A stretch of DNA of 64,000 nucleotides from WJMT01 sp964456985 (GTDB lineage: Bacteria > Acidobacteriota > Aminicenantia > Aminicenantales > Aminicenantaceae): positions 1 to 64,000 of the forward strand of contig CAYWDH010000005.1 of NCBI GenBank assembly GCA_964456985.1. The letters are read 5' to 3'. Within the stretch, counting starts at the first letter, position 1, and each line of letters starts with the position of its first letter. Positions 44,221-53,891 of the stretch are shown in pieces. The notes beneath the pieces are model-generated. The model did not search any database. It was not told the origin of the DNA and saw nothing but the letters and a program-made list of their open reading frames with translations. Position numbers and translations under genes: made by a program.

Positions 44221-45821
44221 AAGTAAAATTTCACTGGCACAATTATAAATATTTCCCATATGAAAAAGACTTAGCTAGACGAGAATTGTTATCCTTAACA
44301 AAAACTAAGCCAAAACTAACAAAAGAGAATATAGCTGTAGAAGCTCCAAATAGCTGGAAAGATATTGCATTCAGAACTACCTATTTTCGGGAAGCGATAG
44401 CAGAAGATGGGACTATAATAATACCCCAACAAGCTCATTTTGAACTTACAGCAAATGGGGTATCTGAATCAGGGGACTTTGGTGGTTCATTATCCCTTAA
44501 CCATCAGTCAACCAGATATTCTGCACATGGAATTCACGAATTCCGTGGAAAGTACAATCCACAGATAGTACGAGCAATAGGCAACATAGTTGGCATTAAA
44601 CCTGGGGATTGGATTATTGACCCTTTTTGCGGGAGTGGGACGACGTTGTTAGAATCAGCCCATACTGGTTGGAACGCTGTCGGGATTGAATTGAATCCTC
44701 TTGGTGTAGAGATTACAAACGCTAAAATTGCCTCTATAAAAGTGCCTGAAGACATGTTAATTGCTGAAACTACAAAGTTAAAAGAGAATTTGAAAAAAAA
44801 ATGGAATTCTTATTCTTTCGAAAAAGCATTTTTAAAAAAACAAATTGATTCATTACAAAAAACAAGTCTAGATAATATATTTCTCAATTGGAATTATCTT
44901 AAAAAGTGGTTTTCTGGGTCAGTACTAATACAAGTTGCATCTATAGTCGAAGAAATAAAGAAGCTTTCTCTTCCAGACATACAAAATATATACAAAATAT
45001 TCTTGAGTGATATTTTGCGTCATGTTTCTTTTCAGGATCCTGGAGATTTAAGAATAAGGCGAAGGAAACATCCTGCTCCCAATTATCCTGTAATACCATT
45101 ATTTGTTGAATCCATTTCATCAAAAATAAAAAATATCATATTAGCCAGAAAATTCATTTCAGATGATAAAACTTATCAAAAAGCGATTCTTGAAGATACC
45201 CGATATATTTCAGAGAGAATCAATGAACATAAAATGCCTAAGGATAGTGAAATTTTTGATGCTGCTATTACAAGCCCTCCTTACGCTACTGCACTCCCAT
45301 ATATTGATACTTCTAGATTGAGCCTTACTCTGCTCAACTTTATAACATCAGATATTATTCATAAGACAGAAAAAAAATTGATTGGAAGTAGAGAAATTAC
45401 CGAAAAAGAGAGGCAAAGTTATTATGAATCCATTGTCACTAATCGAAATAAACTTCCTAAAGAATGCATTAATTTGTGTAGAAGGCTAAGAAATGCAGTT
45501 AATTTTGAAACAGACGGATTTAGAAGAAAAAACGTTCCTGCTTTACTTTATAAATATTTTGTAGATATGCAATTGACATTTAAACAGATGTCCAATCTCC
45601 TTCGTCTTCATGCGCCTTATGCAATTGTTATAGGAATGAATAGGACAACACTTGGTGGTAAAGAATTTATTATTAATACCCCTCTGTTGTTGACTCGCCT
45701 GGCTGAAGAAAGCGGATTTTCATTAGAGAAAAAAATTAGATTGAATACATATCAGCGTTTTGACATTCATAAATTGAATTCAATTAGGGATGAAATATTG
45801 CTAATTTTAAGGAAAACATAG
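44217..45821 (+). CDS. DNA methyltransferase (second of a pair)
   Basis: The 534-residue protein has an N-terminal extension, then GIHEFRGKYNPQIVRAIG and motif I DPFCGSGTTLLES (about residues 140-152). SPPYATALPYID follows (about 355-366). It is another SPPY amino-methyltransferase, longer than the first and clearly different in the recognition part between the motifs. Two methylases beside one nuclease usually mean an asymmetric site, with one enzyme per strand. The PLD nuclease gene starts one base after its stop. Confidence 0.88.
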   Translation: MKVKFHWHNYKYFPYEKDLARRELLSLTKTKPKLTKENIAVEAPNSWKDIAFRTTYFREAIAEDGTIIIPQQAHFELTANGVSESGDFGGSLSLNHQSTRYSAHGIHEFRGKYNPQIVRAIGNIVGIKPGDWIIDPFCGSGTTLLESAHTGWNAVGIELNPLGVEITNAKIASIKVPEDMLIAETTKLKENLKKKWNSYSFEKAFLKKQIDSLQKTSLDNIFLNWNYLKKWFSGSVLIQVASIVEEIKKLSLPDIQNIYKIFLSDILRHVSFQDPGDLRIRRRKHPAPNYPVIPLFVESISSKIKNIILARKFISDDKTYQKAILEDTRYISERINEHKMPKDSEIFDAAITSPPYATALPYIDTSRLSLTLLNFITSDIIHKTEKKLIGSREITEKERQSYYESIVTNRNKLPKECINLCRRLRNAVNFETDGFRRKNVPALLYKYFVDMQLTFKQMSNLLRLHAPYAIVIGMNRTTLGGKEFIINTPLLLTRLAEESGFSLEKKIRLNTYQRFDIHKLNSIRDEILLILRKT

Positions 45822-45822
45822 A

Positions 45823-47031
45823 ATGATTATAGAAATAATACCTCAAATGGAGACAGGAAACATACAGCGTCTTCGGGTTGGAGATTTCCTAAATCAAACC
45901 ATCAGTAACAATGACTTTCTTAGCTTTAAATTTATTGTTGCGTATATGAGATTCTCTGGTTGGGATAGACTCGGTGCTTCCATAGAGAATCTTTTGGATC
46001 GAGAAGGTCTGATTTCAGGGGTAGTCGGAATTGATTCAGGGATTACAAGCCAGGAAGCTCTTAAAGCCTTAATGAGTGTTTCTAGCTCAAGTACGGTTTT
46101 TTATAGTACTTCGAACTTCATTTTTCATCCTAAGGTATACGCCATAAGTGGGAAGGAAAAGTCTATAATTCTAGTAGGAAGTGCAAACTTCACTCGAGAT
46201 GGACTATTTAGAAACTTTGAGATAATGACTGCTATTCATTTGGATTTTAATGATAGTATTGATTTAGAAGTACACAATAGGTACGAGGTAATACTAGATG
46301 AATTATTAGATATCCATAATGCCAATGTGCAACCTCTAAATAGAGAGACATTAAGGCTTTTGGTCGAAAATAATTTAGTGAAACCTGAATCGGAAGGAAT
46401 AGAGCCTGGAGAGAAAGGCTTACAACGAGGAAGACAAGGAGAGCTGCCCAACTCTCAAATAGGGGCTATGTTTCCCCCGCTTGGTATCCCTGTTGCTCCT
46501 CCCGGATATCGTAGTAGTGTTAGACCCACAAGGCAACCTCCTGGTCAAAGAAGGAAAGTGATAGTAGTCCCTCCACAGGTCTCAGGAGAAGCTCGAACAT
46601 TTATAATGAAGCTATCTGAATTTGATTCTAGTCATCGAAGCGGGATTTCTGGAACAGCAGAGGTACTCATCCCTCATAGAGCCATCCAATTTTTTCCAGA
46701 ATTGTCACATACTACAAGAAAATATCCAGACGCAGTGTTTGATGTTGTTTTACGTACTCCCAGCGGACCTGAAAGGCGCAGATTTAGACTTTGGTATTAT
46801 GAATTTAGGGCCACAGGGTCAAAAATAGATGAATATCGTTTGCGCATGGATAAAGAGACAATTGATATAAGTTCGCCTGGTGGAGGAGACTTGTTAGTGA
46901 TTAATAAGTTACCTGAGGGAAGCGATCCAGAATTTGAAGTTACAATATTGCCTCAAACTGACCCAACATATCCAGCGTTCTTTGAACTTTGTACGCAAGA
47001 ATCTCAAGGAAAGAGATGGGGCATTGCTTAA
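45823..47031 (+). CDS. PLD-family restriction nuclease
   Basis: The 402-residue protein has a phospholipase D-type site: FHPKVYAISGK followed by ILVGSANFTRDGLFRNFE (about residues 103-130), the HxK plus GSAN(x)T pattern. PLD-type restriction enzymes (BfiI group) act as dimers sharing one active site and need no metal ion. The C-terminal half (about 240-400), after a Pro- and Arg-rich linker, would be the DNA-recognition part. AAGGAAAA precedes the ATG. Together with the two upstream methyltransferases it makes a complete restriction-modification set. Confidence 0.82.
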   Translation: MIIEIIPQMETGNIQRLRVGDFLNQTISNNDFLSFKFIVAYMRFSGWDRLGASIENLLDREGLISGVVGIDSGITSQEALKALMSVSSSSTVFYSTSNFIFHPKVYAISGKEKSIILVGSANFTRDGLFRNFEIMTAIHLDFNDSIDLEVHNRYEVILDELLDIHNANVQPLNRETLRLLVENNLVKPESEGIEPGEKGLQRGRQGELPNSQIGAMFPPLGIPVAPPGYRSSVRPTRQPPGQRRKVIVVPPQVSGEARTFIMKLSEFDSSHRSGISGTAEVLIPHRAIQFFPELSHTTRKYPDAVFDVVLRTPSGPERRRFRLWYYEFRATGSKIDEYRLRMDKETIDISSPGGGDLLVINKLPEGSDPEFEVTILPQTDPTYPAFFELCTQESQGKRWGIA

Positions 47032-47364
47032 AAGATAATATTGGGCTTCCTTAATATGGGGTTTAATTAGATATAAGCTTTTTTCAATACAAGCAAACTA
47101 TTCTGAAATATTCTATACAGTCTATTTGGGCGATTGGAAGCCAGAAACTCTGAAGCTATTGCTTCCCGAATGCAGATTCCGGTCCATTCCGGACACTGAT
47201 TCCGAATTAATCCGGCCACTAAATCCGGAGCATTCCGGTCACGGATTCCGGATTAATCCGGCCATTTTTTACTGGGTTTCGGAATCATTGATCAGCGAAG
47301 CGGCGCTGGATAACTTGATGAGAATAAGCCATCATGTCTCTTTTAAAAAAGAGAGGAGAACAAG

Positions 47365-48897
47365 ATGGCCAAAAAGAGGTTATCCATGCGAAAAATCAGA
47401 GAAGTACTCAGGTTAAAACATTCGGGGCTTTCGATTCGGGCGATTGCCCGGGCCTGTTCGATAGGGAGAGAGACGGTCCGGGAGTATTTAAACCGGGCTT
47501 CAGAGGCAGGGCTTAGCTGGCCTCTTCCTGATGAGCTTTCCGATAAGGATCTGGAACAGCAGCTTTTTCCTGCGGTTATAAAGATCTATGGACAGAGGAG
47601 CAGTCCTGACTGGGTTTTGATCCATCAGGAACTGAAGAAAAAAGGGGTGACCCGCCGGCTGCTGTGGGAAGAGTACCGGCAAGAAGAAAAAGATTATTAC
47701 CGTTACTCCCAGTTTTGCGAGCTCTACCGGCGATGGGCAAAAAGCTTGTCTCCTCCCATGCGGCTTCCTCACAAGGCTGGGGAGAAGCTGTTTGTTGACT
47801 ATGCCGGCCTGACAATGTGTTACACGGATCGCTCCACTGGGGAGGAAAAGAAGGCGTATATTTTTGTAGCCATGTGGGGAGCCAGCAATTACACCTATGC
47901 TGAAGCCCATGCTGGCCAGACCCTCACTTCCTGGATCAGCGGCCATATTCGGGCGTTTGAATATTTTGGAGGGGTTCCGGTCCTTTTAGTACCGGATAAC
48001 ACCAAGACCGGGGTGACATCAGCCTGTTACTATGAGCCGGATCTCAATCCCACTTATCAGGAATTTGCGCAGCATTACGGAACCGCAGTGCTTCCCACAA
48101 GGGTCAACCGGCCTAAAGACAAAGCCAAAGTGGAAAAAGGTGTACAGACGGTCGAATACTGGTTGATTGCTCCCCTGAGAAAGAGACAGTTTTTCAGTAT
48201 CGCTGAGATCAACGATGCTCTCAAAGATAGACTCGAGGAGCTTAATACCCGGGAGATGCAGCATTTAAAAAAGAGCCGCAGAGAGATGTTCGAGGAGTTG
48301 GATCGACCCGTGCTCCGGCCTCTGCCTCGAACCGCTTTTGAGGTGGCGGAATGGAAAAGAGCCAAAGTGAATATTGATTATCATGTGGAATTTAAAAAGC
48401 ATTACTACTCAGTGCCCTACAAGTTGATTAAAAAATATGTGGATATCCGGGCCACAGACCAGGTGATCGAAGTTTTTTACAACCGGGAGCGGATCTCTTC
48501 GCACAAACGAGATGACACCCCGGGTCGGCATTCCACTCATCCTGAGCATATGCCGGAATCTCATCGGCAATATGCGGAGTATCATCCTGAGAGGTTCATC
48601 AAATGGGCCAAACGTATCGGAGATCTTACAGAGCAGCTGGTAAATACCATCTTCTCATCCCGGCCTCATCCTGAACACGGGTACCGTACCTGCCTGGGGC
48701 TTATGCGCCTTGAGTCACGTTATGGCAAAGAGCGGCTGGAGGCCGCTTCGAAGCGGGCTCTTTTTTTTGGGCTTTATTCCTTTCGAGGGGTTAAAAATAT
48801 CCTGGAGGCTGGATTGGATAAACTATCATTGGAGGAATCAACCGGTGTGGGCAGTAAAGCACACGCCAATGTCCGGGGAACAGATTACTACTCCTGA
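47365..48897 (+). CDS. istA: IS21-family transposase IstA
   Basis: The 510-residue protein starts with a HTH (GLSIRAIARACSIGRETVREY). An rve-type integrase core follows with LFVDYAGLTM (first Asp), PVLLVPDNTKTGV (second Asp) and the RPKDKAKVEKGVQ region. This is the DDE transposase of IS21 elements. It cuts and joins the IS ends, helped by IstB. The reading frame is intact. Confidence 0.95.
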   Translation: MAKKRLSMRKIREVLRLKHSGLSIRAIARACSIGRETVREYLNRASEAGLSWPLPDELSDKDLEQQLFPAVIKIYGQRSSPDWVLIHQELKKKGVTRRLLWEEYRQEEKDYYRYSQFCELYRRWAKSLSPPMRLPHKAGEKLFVDYAGLTMCYTDRSTGEEKKAYIFVAMWGASNYTYAEAHAGQTLTSWISGHIRAFEYFGGVPVLLVPDNTKTGVTSACYYEPDLNPTYQEFAQHYGTAVLPTRVNRPKDKAKVEKGVQTVEYWLIAPLRKRQFFSIAEINDALKDRLEELNTREMQHLKKSRREMFEELDRPVLRPLPRTAFEVAEWKRAKVNIDYHVEFKKHYYSVPYKLIKKYVDIRATDQVIEVFYNRERISSHKRDDTPGRHSTHPEHMPESHRQYAEYHPERFIKWAKRIGDLTEQLVNTIFSSRPHPEHGYRTCLGLMRLESRYGKERLEAASKRALFFGLYSFRGVKNILEAGLDKLSLEESTGVGSKAHANVRGTDYYS

Positions 48898-48995
48898 AGG
48901 GTAAAAGTTTTACATCATTTAAAGAAAACGCGTTATACGGCATCTGAGAGCCTGTTTTTTTTAAGCTTTAAAAACACAGAAAAAAGGAGATAATC

Positions 48996-49754
48996 ATGCT
49001 TCATCAACCCATTATGGATAAACTATTCGCGCTTAAACTCAATGGAATGCTGGAAGGACTGCGGGAACAGATGGAAAGCCCGCAGTACAGGAAACTGAGT
49101 TTTGATGAGCGTTTCGGTCTTCTTCTGGACCGAGAATGGGACCTTCGGCAGAAGAGAAAACTGCACAGGAGAATGCGAGTGGCCCGGTTTAGAGAACAGG
49201 CTGCTATAGAGGATCTTGAAATATCCGCTAAAAGAGGGCTGGATCGCAAACAAGTTCTATACATGGCAGAGTGCAACTGGATCAGAGAAAAGCTCAACAC
49301 ACTCATAACCGGTCCTACAGGAGCCGGGAAGACCTATCTGGCCTGTGCTCTTGGAAATGCCGCCTGTCGAAATGGACTGACGGTCCGTTATTTTCAGCTC
49401 TCCCGGCTGCTTGAGATATTAAAACTGGCTCGTGCAGATGGATCCTATCCCAAAATGTTAGACCAGATCGCTAAATGCCAGCTGCTTATCCTGGATGACT
49501 GGCTGCGGAATCGTCTCACAGAAACACAAACCAATGATATCCTCGAGATCTTCGAGGACAGATATAATCATGGCTCCATCATGGTGGCTACTCAGATCCC
49601 AGTGGAAGAATGGCATGAACAGTTTGCCAATCCCACTTTTGCCGATGCCATCATGGACAGAATCGTTCACAATGCCTATAGACTGGAATTAAAGGGTGAA
49701 TCTATGCGAAAACGAAAATCTAACTTGACCCATTCCGGTCACTCGGAGGTATAA
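48996..49754 (+). CDS. istB: IS21-family helper ATPase IstB
   Basis: The 252-residue protein is a AAA+ ATPase with Walker A GPTGAGKTYLA (about residues 106-116) and Walker B QLLILDDWL. It resembles DnaC-type loaders and stimulates IstA strand transfer and target choice. AAAAAGGAG precedes the start. The frame is intact, so the IS could still be mobile. Confidence 0.95.
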   Translation: MLHQPIMDKLFALKLNGMLEGLREQMESPQYRKLSFDERFGLLLDREWDLRQKRKLHRRMRVARFREQAAIEDLEISAKRGLDRKQVLYMAECNWIREKLNTLITGPTGAGKTYLACALGNAACRNGLTVRYFQLSRLLEILKLARADGSYPKMLDQIAKCQLLILDDWLRNRLTETQTNDILEIFEDRYNHGSIMVATQIPVEEWHEQFANPTFADAIMDRIVHNAYRLELKGESMRKRKSNLTHSGHSEV

Positions 49755-49969
49755 TGATAGACCAGCGTCGCTTCGCTCCGGAATGTGGCCGGATTAAATC
49801 GGAATCGGTGGCCGGATACGCCGGAATAAGCACCGAAGAAGAAATGACGGCAATGTCGGAAATGCATCCCACTTAGATAGGCGGTTTATAAATAGAGATA
49901 TTCTCATCTCAGGAAAAGAAATAACTATAAATAACTAAATTTCATTTAAATTGTGATGCCCTCTTTATC

Positions 49970-49998
49970 TTGACAGCTAATTAAACTAAGAATACATT
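49970..49998 (+). promoter_or_regulatory. Promoter of the HEPN-like gene pair
   Basis: TTGACA (49970-49975), a 17-bp spacer and TACATT (49993-49998) lie 58 bp before the ATG at 50056, to the right of the IS. The pair therefore has its own promoter and does not need read-through from the R-M operon. Confidence 0.65.
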
Positions 49999-50055
49999 TA
50001 TAGTAAGAAAATAAGAGCAAAAAGGTCAAACTTAATAAATATATACTAAAAAAAA

Positions 50056-51351
50056 ATGAATGAATATCATAAAAAGAAAAACCAAGATATTAAGGATATT
50101 CCCTCACTTAGGAAATTAAAAGACAATGTAAATGGAATGCATATGCTTTCAAAAACCATAATATTTCTTAAAAAACTTGGAATAAGAGACACAAAACTTT
50201 TAAATGCTTTGAATAAATTTCCCGAATTAGAAAAGAAAACAAAGGAGATTATTGAAATGCCAGACCGTTTCAATAATCATTTTTCAAAAAATGGTTGGAT
50301 TGCATATGAATCCATGAATTTTGAACTAATGAAAGAAACAGTGAATCTAGCTGATAAGGGAAAACTTGAAGAAGCAGAAGCTATATTGGTTGAGCAATTT
50401 GATGAGCCTAATCTCGATTTTCATCTTATGAAAATGAAGGCTATTCAAGAATATCAAATAAGGGAAGACCTTATAAAAAAGGCAATGACAGATTATTTAT
50501 TCAAACGTTATCATGCCTGCATTCCAGTTATCCTTAGCCTGATTGATGGAATAGTCAATGATATTGAACAAAAAGGCTTTTTTGCCCAAGGAGTTAATTT
50601 GACTGCTTGGGATTCTATTGCTGCACATAACTCAGGAATACAAGAACTCAAAAAAATACTAAATAAAAAACGCAAGAAAACTACTACTGATACAATTACA
50701 GTTCCTTATAGGCATGGAATACTCCATGGTCGTGATTTAGGATATGATAATAAGATTGTTGCTTCGAAAACATGGGCAGCTCTTTTTGCTATTCGTGACT
50801 GGGCTCTTGCAGTGAGAAACAAAGGTGAGAACAAGAAGAATGAAGAAGAGGCGAGAAGCATTCTTGATTCATTGAAAATAATAGCTGAAACAAAATCTTT
50901 AAATAGACAAATTAAAACATGGAAACCGAGGAACATTGAGATAGGTAGAGATTGTCCTCGATCTGGAAATTCAAAAGATTATGAAGAGGGAAGTCCCGAG
51001 AGAGCCATGGTAGAATTCATGCAATATTGGAATAATTTTAACTATGGTTGGATGGCTAAGATGATAAAGACATTTCGCGATGAACCAATTAAAAAATTTG
51101 CAGGAGACATCCGTGAATTATTCCAAGCTCATAACTTGAAAAGTTTCTCATTAATAAGGATATCTGATTTTGCACCCGCAGCTGCTGAGATTGAAGTTGA
51201 GTTAAGTATAATGACGGATGAAAAAGAAATAAAAAAAAGTTCCAACGTCAGATTAATTCACGAAAATAAACAAGGAAATCCTCAAGTAATGGGTGCTAAT
51301 AATGGCATTTGGAAAATTCCTATTTATTCAATATATTCACTTGTAAGTTAG
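50056..51351 (+). CDS. HEPN-like protein, candidate defence RNase
   Basis: The 431-residue protein has a helical middle and the sequence YRHGILHGRD. Arg219 and His224 there form the Rx4H pattern of HEPN ribonucleases, and the surrounding residues resemble the RNxxxHG of ApeA-type HEPN domains. The C-terminal 110 residues form a separate domain (WNNFNYGWMAKMIKTF, then beta-rich). No ribosome binding site is obvious. It is followed 28 bp later by a second unknown gene. HEPN proteins often act as RNA-cutting toxins in phage defence; that role is inferred here. Confidence 0.6.
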   Translation: MNEYHKKKNQDIKDIPSLRKLKDNVNGMHMLSKTIIFLKKLGIRDTKLLNALNKFPELEKKTKEIIEMPDRFNNHFSKNGWIAYESMNFELMKETVNLADKGKLEEAEAILVEQFDEPNLDFHLMKMKAIQEYQIREDLIKKAMTDYLFKRYHACIPVILSLIDGIVNDIEQKGFFAQGVNLTAWDSIAAHNSGIQELKKILNKKRKKTTTDTITVPYRHGILHGRDLGYDNKIVASKTWAALFAIRDWALAVRNKGENKKNEEEARSILDSLKIIAETKSLNRQIKTWKPRNIEIGRDCPRSGNSKDYEEGSPERAMVEFMQYWNNFNYGWMAKMIKTFRDEPIKKFAGDIRELFQAHNLKSFSLIRISDFAPAAAEIEVELSIMTDEKEIKKSSNVRLIHENKQGNPQVMGANNGIWKIPIYSIYSLVS

Positions 51352-51379
51352 AATCAAAAATTAGTGTCTTTTTTAGAAA

Positions 51380-52975
51380 ATGACAAGAAAAAAGCCAAAG
51401 GTTCCATACACTCCTATCAGTAAACATAAGTTAAAGAAAGGACTATTAAAGCCGCCCTTAAGTCAACTTAACATTAAACAAATAGACTGGCATAGAGATT
51501 TGTTACCTGAGCATCTTTGGATTGAATGCCTATCAATTACATATGTCCAAAAAGAGTGGCAAAATTTATATAGTGAATTTCTTGATGCTTTAGATGCATA
51601 CGTTCCTGAAGATAAAATTATTTTTGGTTTTATAACAGATTTTGGATTAATCCCGTCTGATAAGAGAAAAGATTTCTTGAAATATAATGAAAAATTAGTA
51701 TATAGAGCATTTTACAAGCCAATAGGAAGGATCATTACGTTCTATCCAGAAGCTCCATGTTATTGGCTTTTACAGAAAAAATATTTGGATATTGAAAGAC
51801 CAGTTAATTCTAATGTTGAGTTAGGAAAGTTGAGTAAATCGGTCTTGAGACTTATTCCAGGTAAAGATAAGCATGCAGGACATATAAGAGCAATGCCCAT
51901 TTCTAGAGCAATTAAGCATAAAAAAATATATTTCAAGAGGGGAATGAAAATCGCCGACCTTCTCCCTAAATACCCATCTGGATGTGACGAAGAAGAAAAA
52001 TATCATGTTCAGTCGCAAGCTAGAAACATAATGAATACCTTTTTTCTACAAAAAGATATATATTTGAATAGAAAATGGCCAAAATATTTTTGGAATAAAA
52101 ATTTGGAGTTAGTACCATGTTCTCCTCATAAAATTCAAGCAAATAAAGAGAATGCGTTTGGTGAAGATGAAACCAATAAACTTTACAAACTTATTGATAG
52201 AAACTCCAATATTGTAAAAGATTACCTAAAGAAAATTTCTTTTAATTATAAGTATGATTTGTACAATACAGAGCGTGACGAGGTTCTTCTTGGGCTTTTT
52301 GGCAGACTTACTCGTATTTATGTTCTAATTTTATCTAATCCACCTCTTTGGTCAAGGGATATTGCGGGGATTTTGCTACGATGCCTAGCAGAGACTGCGA
52401 TTACATTTGCATATCTAACTAAAAAAGGTTCCAAGGATGAACTGAGAGATTTTAAGGCATATGGAGAAGGGAAAGAAAAGCTTCTGATGTTACACCTTCA
52501 AGATACTTATCCAGATAAAAAATCATTAGAAGGAAAGAATTCTGAAGAAATTGCTGAGGAAATGGGATGGGGTTTTTCGCCAGAATTAATGGATATTGAA
52601 TTGTCAGATTGGACAAAAAAATCCACAAGAGAGTTAGCATTTTCTGTAGGTCTTGAAGATATTTATAGACTGGTTTTTGACCCTTCAAGCTCAGATGTTC
52701 ATGGCACTTGGATTAGCCTAAAAAAGTCTAACCTAACACGATGTGTTCAGCCTTTACATAGGTTTCATCAAATGCCTCAATATATCGAACCACCAATATT
52801 TGTAAATACGATAGATGCAGTTCAACGAGTTTATCAAAAGTGCGTAGAAATAGGTAATCGACACTTAGACTTTCCTAAAATGAAGCATAAACCTGAAAAA
52901 GTTGTCTCATTCCTAAATACAGTTAAAAAAAGATACATAGATTTCGATAAGAGCAAAAAGAACAAAGGCACTTAG
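51380..52975 (+). CDS. DUF5677-like protein paired with the HEPN-like gene
   Basis: The 531-residue protein has an N-terminal unknown region (1-280). Its C-terminal helical region contains RDIAGILLRCLAETAITFAY (about 322-341) and DPSSSDVHGTW (about 434-444). This pattern of a conserved Arg/Glu helix and a later xVHG motif resembles DUF5677, a helical family found in defence contexts. The last codons lie inside the shared block that starts at 52965, so the gene's 3' end has been joined to the element backbone. Function is unknown. Confidence 0.5.
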   Translation: MTRKKPKVPYTPISKHKLKKGLLKPPLSQLNIKQIDWHRDLLPEHLWIECLSITYVQKEWQNLYSEFLDALDAYVPEDKIIFGFITDFGLIPSDKRKDFLKYNEKLVYRAFYKPIGRIITFYPEAPCYWLLQKKYLDIERPVNSNVELGKLSKSVLRLIPGKDKHAGHIRAMPISRAIKHKKIYFKRGMKIADLLPKYPSGCDEEEKYHVQSQARNIMNTFFLQKDIYLNRKWPKYFWNKNLELVPCSPHKIQANKENAFGEDETNKLYKLIDRNSNIVKDYLKKISFNYKYDLYNTERDEVLLGLFGRLTRIYVLILSNPPLWSRDIAGILLRCLAETAITFAYLTKKGSKDELRDFKAYGEGKEKLLMLHLQDTYPDKKSLEGKNSEEIAEEMGWGFSPELMDIELSDWTKKSTRELAFSVGLEDIYRLVFDPSSSDVHGTWISLKKSNLTRCVQPLHRFHQMPQYIEPPIFVNTIDAVQRVYQKCVEIGNRHLDFPKMKHKPEKVVSFLNTVKKRYIDFDKSKKNKGT

Positions 52976-53212
52976 AAAATGATGTTTATTTTCACAAACG
53001 GATACTCCACCTGCATCTTTCTATAATGTTAGAAACCGATAAGACGGATTATGTCAACTTTTTATCGACTAAACTCCTTTATTTGCAACAACTCTTGATT
53101 TTTCTAAAAAAAGGGACGATTTTTGTGAATTTTGCCCCAAAATGGCCAAAAAAACGGCCATATTTTCCCAACCAAGTCCAAAAACATCTCTATTTTTTGC
53201 CTTTTTATCCCA
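52965..53212. repeat. Shared non-coding block, copy 2
   Basis: It aligns with 36386-36634 at almost equal length. The similarity stops at TCCCA (53212), where the TPR gene sequence starts. In element 1 the same block continues into the terminase promoter, so this marks the break point of element 2. Confidence 0.8.
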
Positions 53213-53779
53213 ATAAACAATGCTTATCTGGCGCAAAATCCTCTGCTTGAGTTCTCTTCTTGATATCTTTTCTGCAATGTCTGCCGCTTCTTGAAAAGCG
53301 TGTAAAGACCCATCCAATTTTTTGCTCTCCCTCAGTTCTATTCCGAGCATATAAAGGCTTATGACCTCCAGTACTTTTTTTAATTCATCCTGTTTGTCTG
53401 TTAGATGGCTCATTTCAGATCGATCCAATAAATGCGAATACTCCTTATAGGAATCCGATATCCTACCTAAATTCCAGTAGCACAGCCCTTTATAAAACCC
53501 GCATTCGATATATTTTTCTTCTTTGTTTTTATACTGAGCTATTATTGAAGCTGTCTGAAAAGCTTTTAGCGCTTTATCGTAAATGCCATTTTTATAGAAT
53601 TTTTCAGCCTTTAAAAATACAAGATCGAACCAATTATACTGTGTGATGTTCTGGTAATGTGGAGTGAAAAAAATAATAGACCGAGAGAGCAATAGAGAGC
53701 CTATTGAAGAAAATAAAAGCAGAAATAAGCATGTCCTTTTCAAATATCCCATCTGTAAATAATATTGAATGTGAATCAT
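53069..53779 (-). pseudogene. Truncated TPR protein gene with element-derived tail
   Basis: The 236-codon frame starts with a short signal or membrane helix (about residues 14-33). TPR-like helices follow (KAEKFYKNGIYDKALKAFQT, CGFYKGLCYWNLGRISDS). From about residue 190 the frame is read from the antisense of the shared element block (DKKAKNRDVFGLGWENM onwards), so the last 47 residues are not native. It is a chromosomal gene cut by the end of element 2. The 5' part may still be expressed. Confidence 0.7.
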
Positions 53780-53891
53780 CCCCTCATGTCAAGCCCAATA
53801 TTCTCCTCATTCCAATTAAATTTAAAAAAAAAAATTAAAAACACTCTACAAATCTTGCATCAAATGTGCTATAATGCATGTGATTCGTGTT

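Larger units (their letters stand above)
47171..49866 (+). mobile_element. IS21-family insertion sequence
   Basis: It contains istA and istB in the usual order, bounded by repeated CCGG-rich end sequences. The left part (47171-47285) holds TGCAGATTCCGG, GATTCCGAATTAATCCGG and a further copy with GATTCCGGATTAATCCGG. The right part (about 49780-49866) carries inverted copies, beginning on the minus strand with TGCATTTCCG. The flanking gaps 47032-47364 and 49755-50055 hold these ends and no other gene. I could not find a clear target duplication, so the ends are good to a few bases only. Confidence 0.8.
42829..53212. mobile_element. Remnant of a second, related integrative element
   Basis: It starts with the same att-side 118 bp as element 1 and ends with the same 249-bp block. 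In between it has different cargo: two methyltransferases, a PLD nuclease, an IS21 insertion and a HEPN-like/DUF5677-like pair. The terminase, HTH/iteron and integrase half expected after the block is missing. The sequence instead changes directly to a chromosomal TPR gene at about 53213. I infer a deletion that removed half of the element, part of the TPR gene and the 5' half of the tRNA. Confidence 0.75.

Noticed and set aside
47160..49875. Target site duplication of the IS21 element
   Set aside because: Flanks at both proposed ends do not share a convincing 4-8 bp direct repeat, so the exact ends are left approximate.
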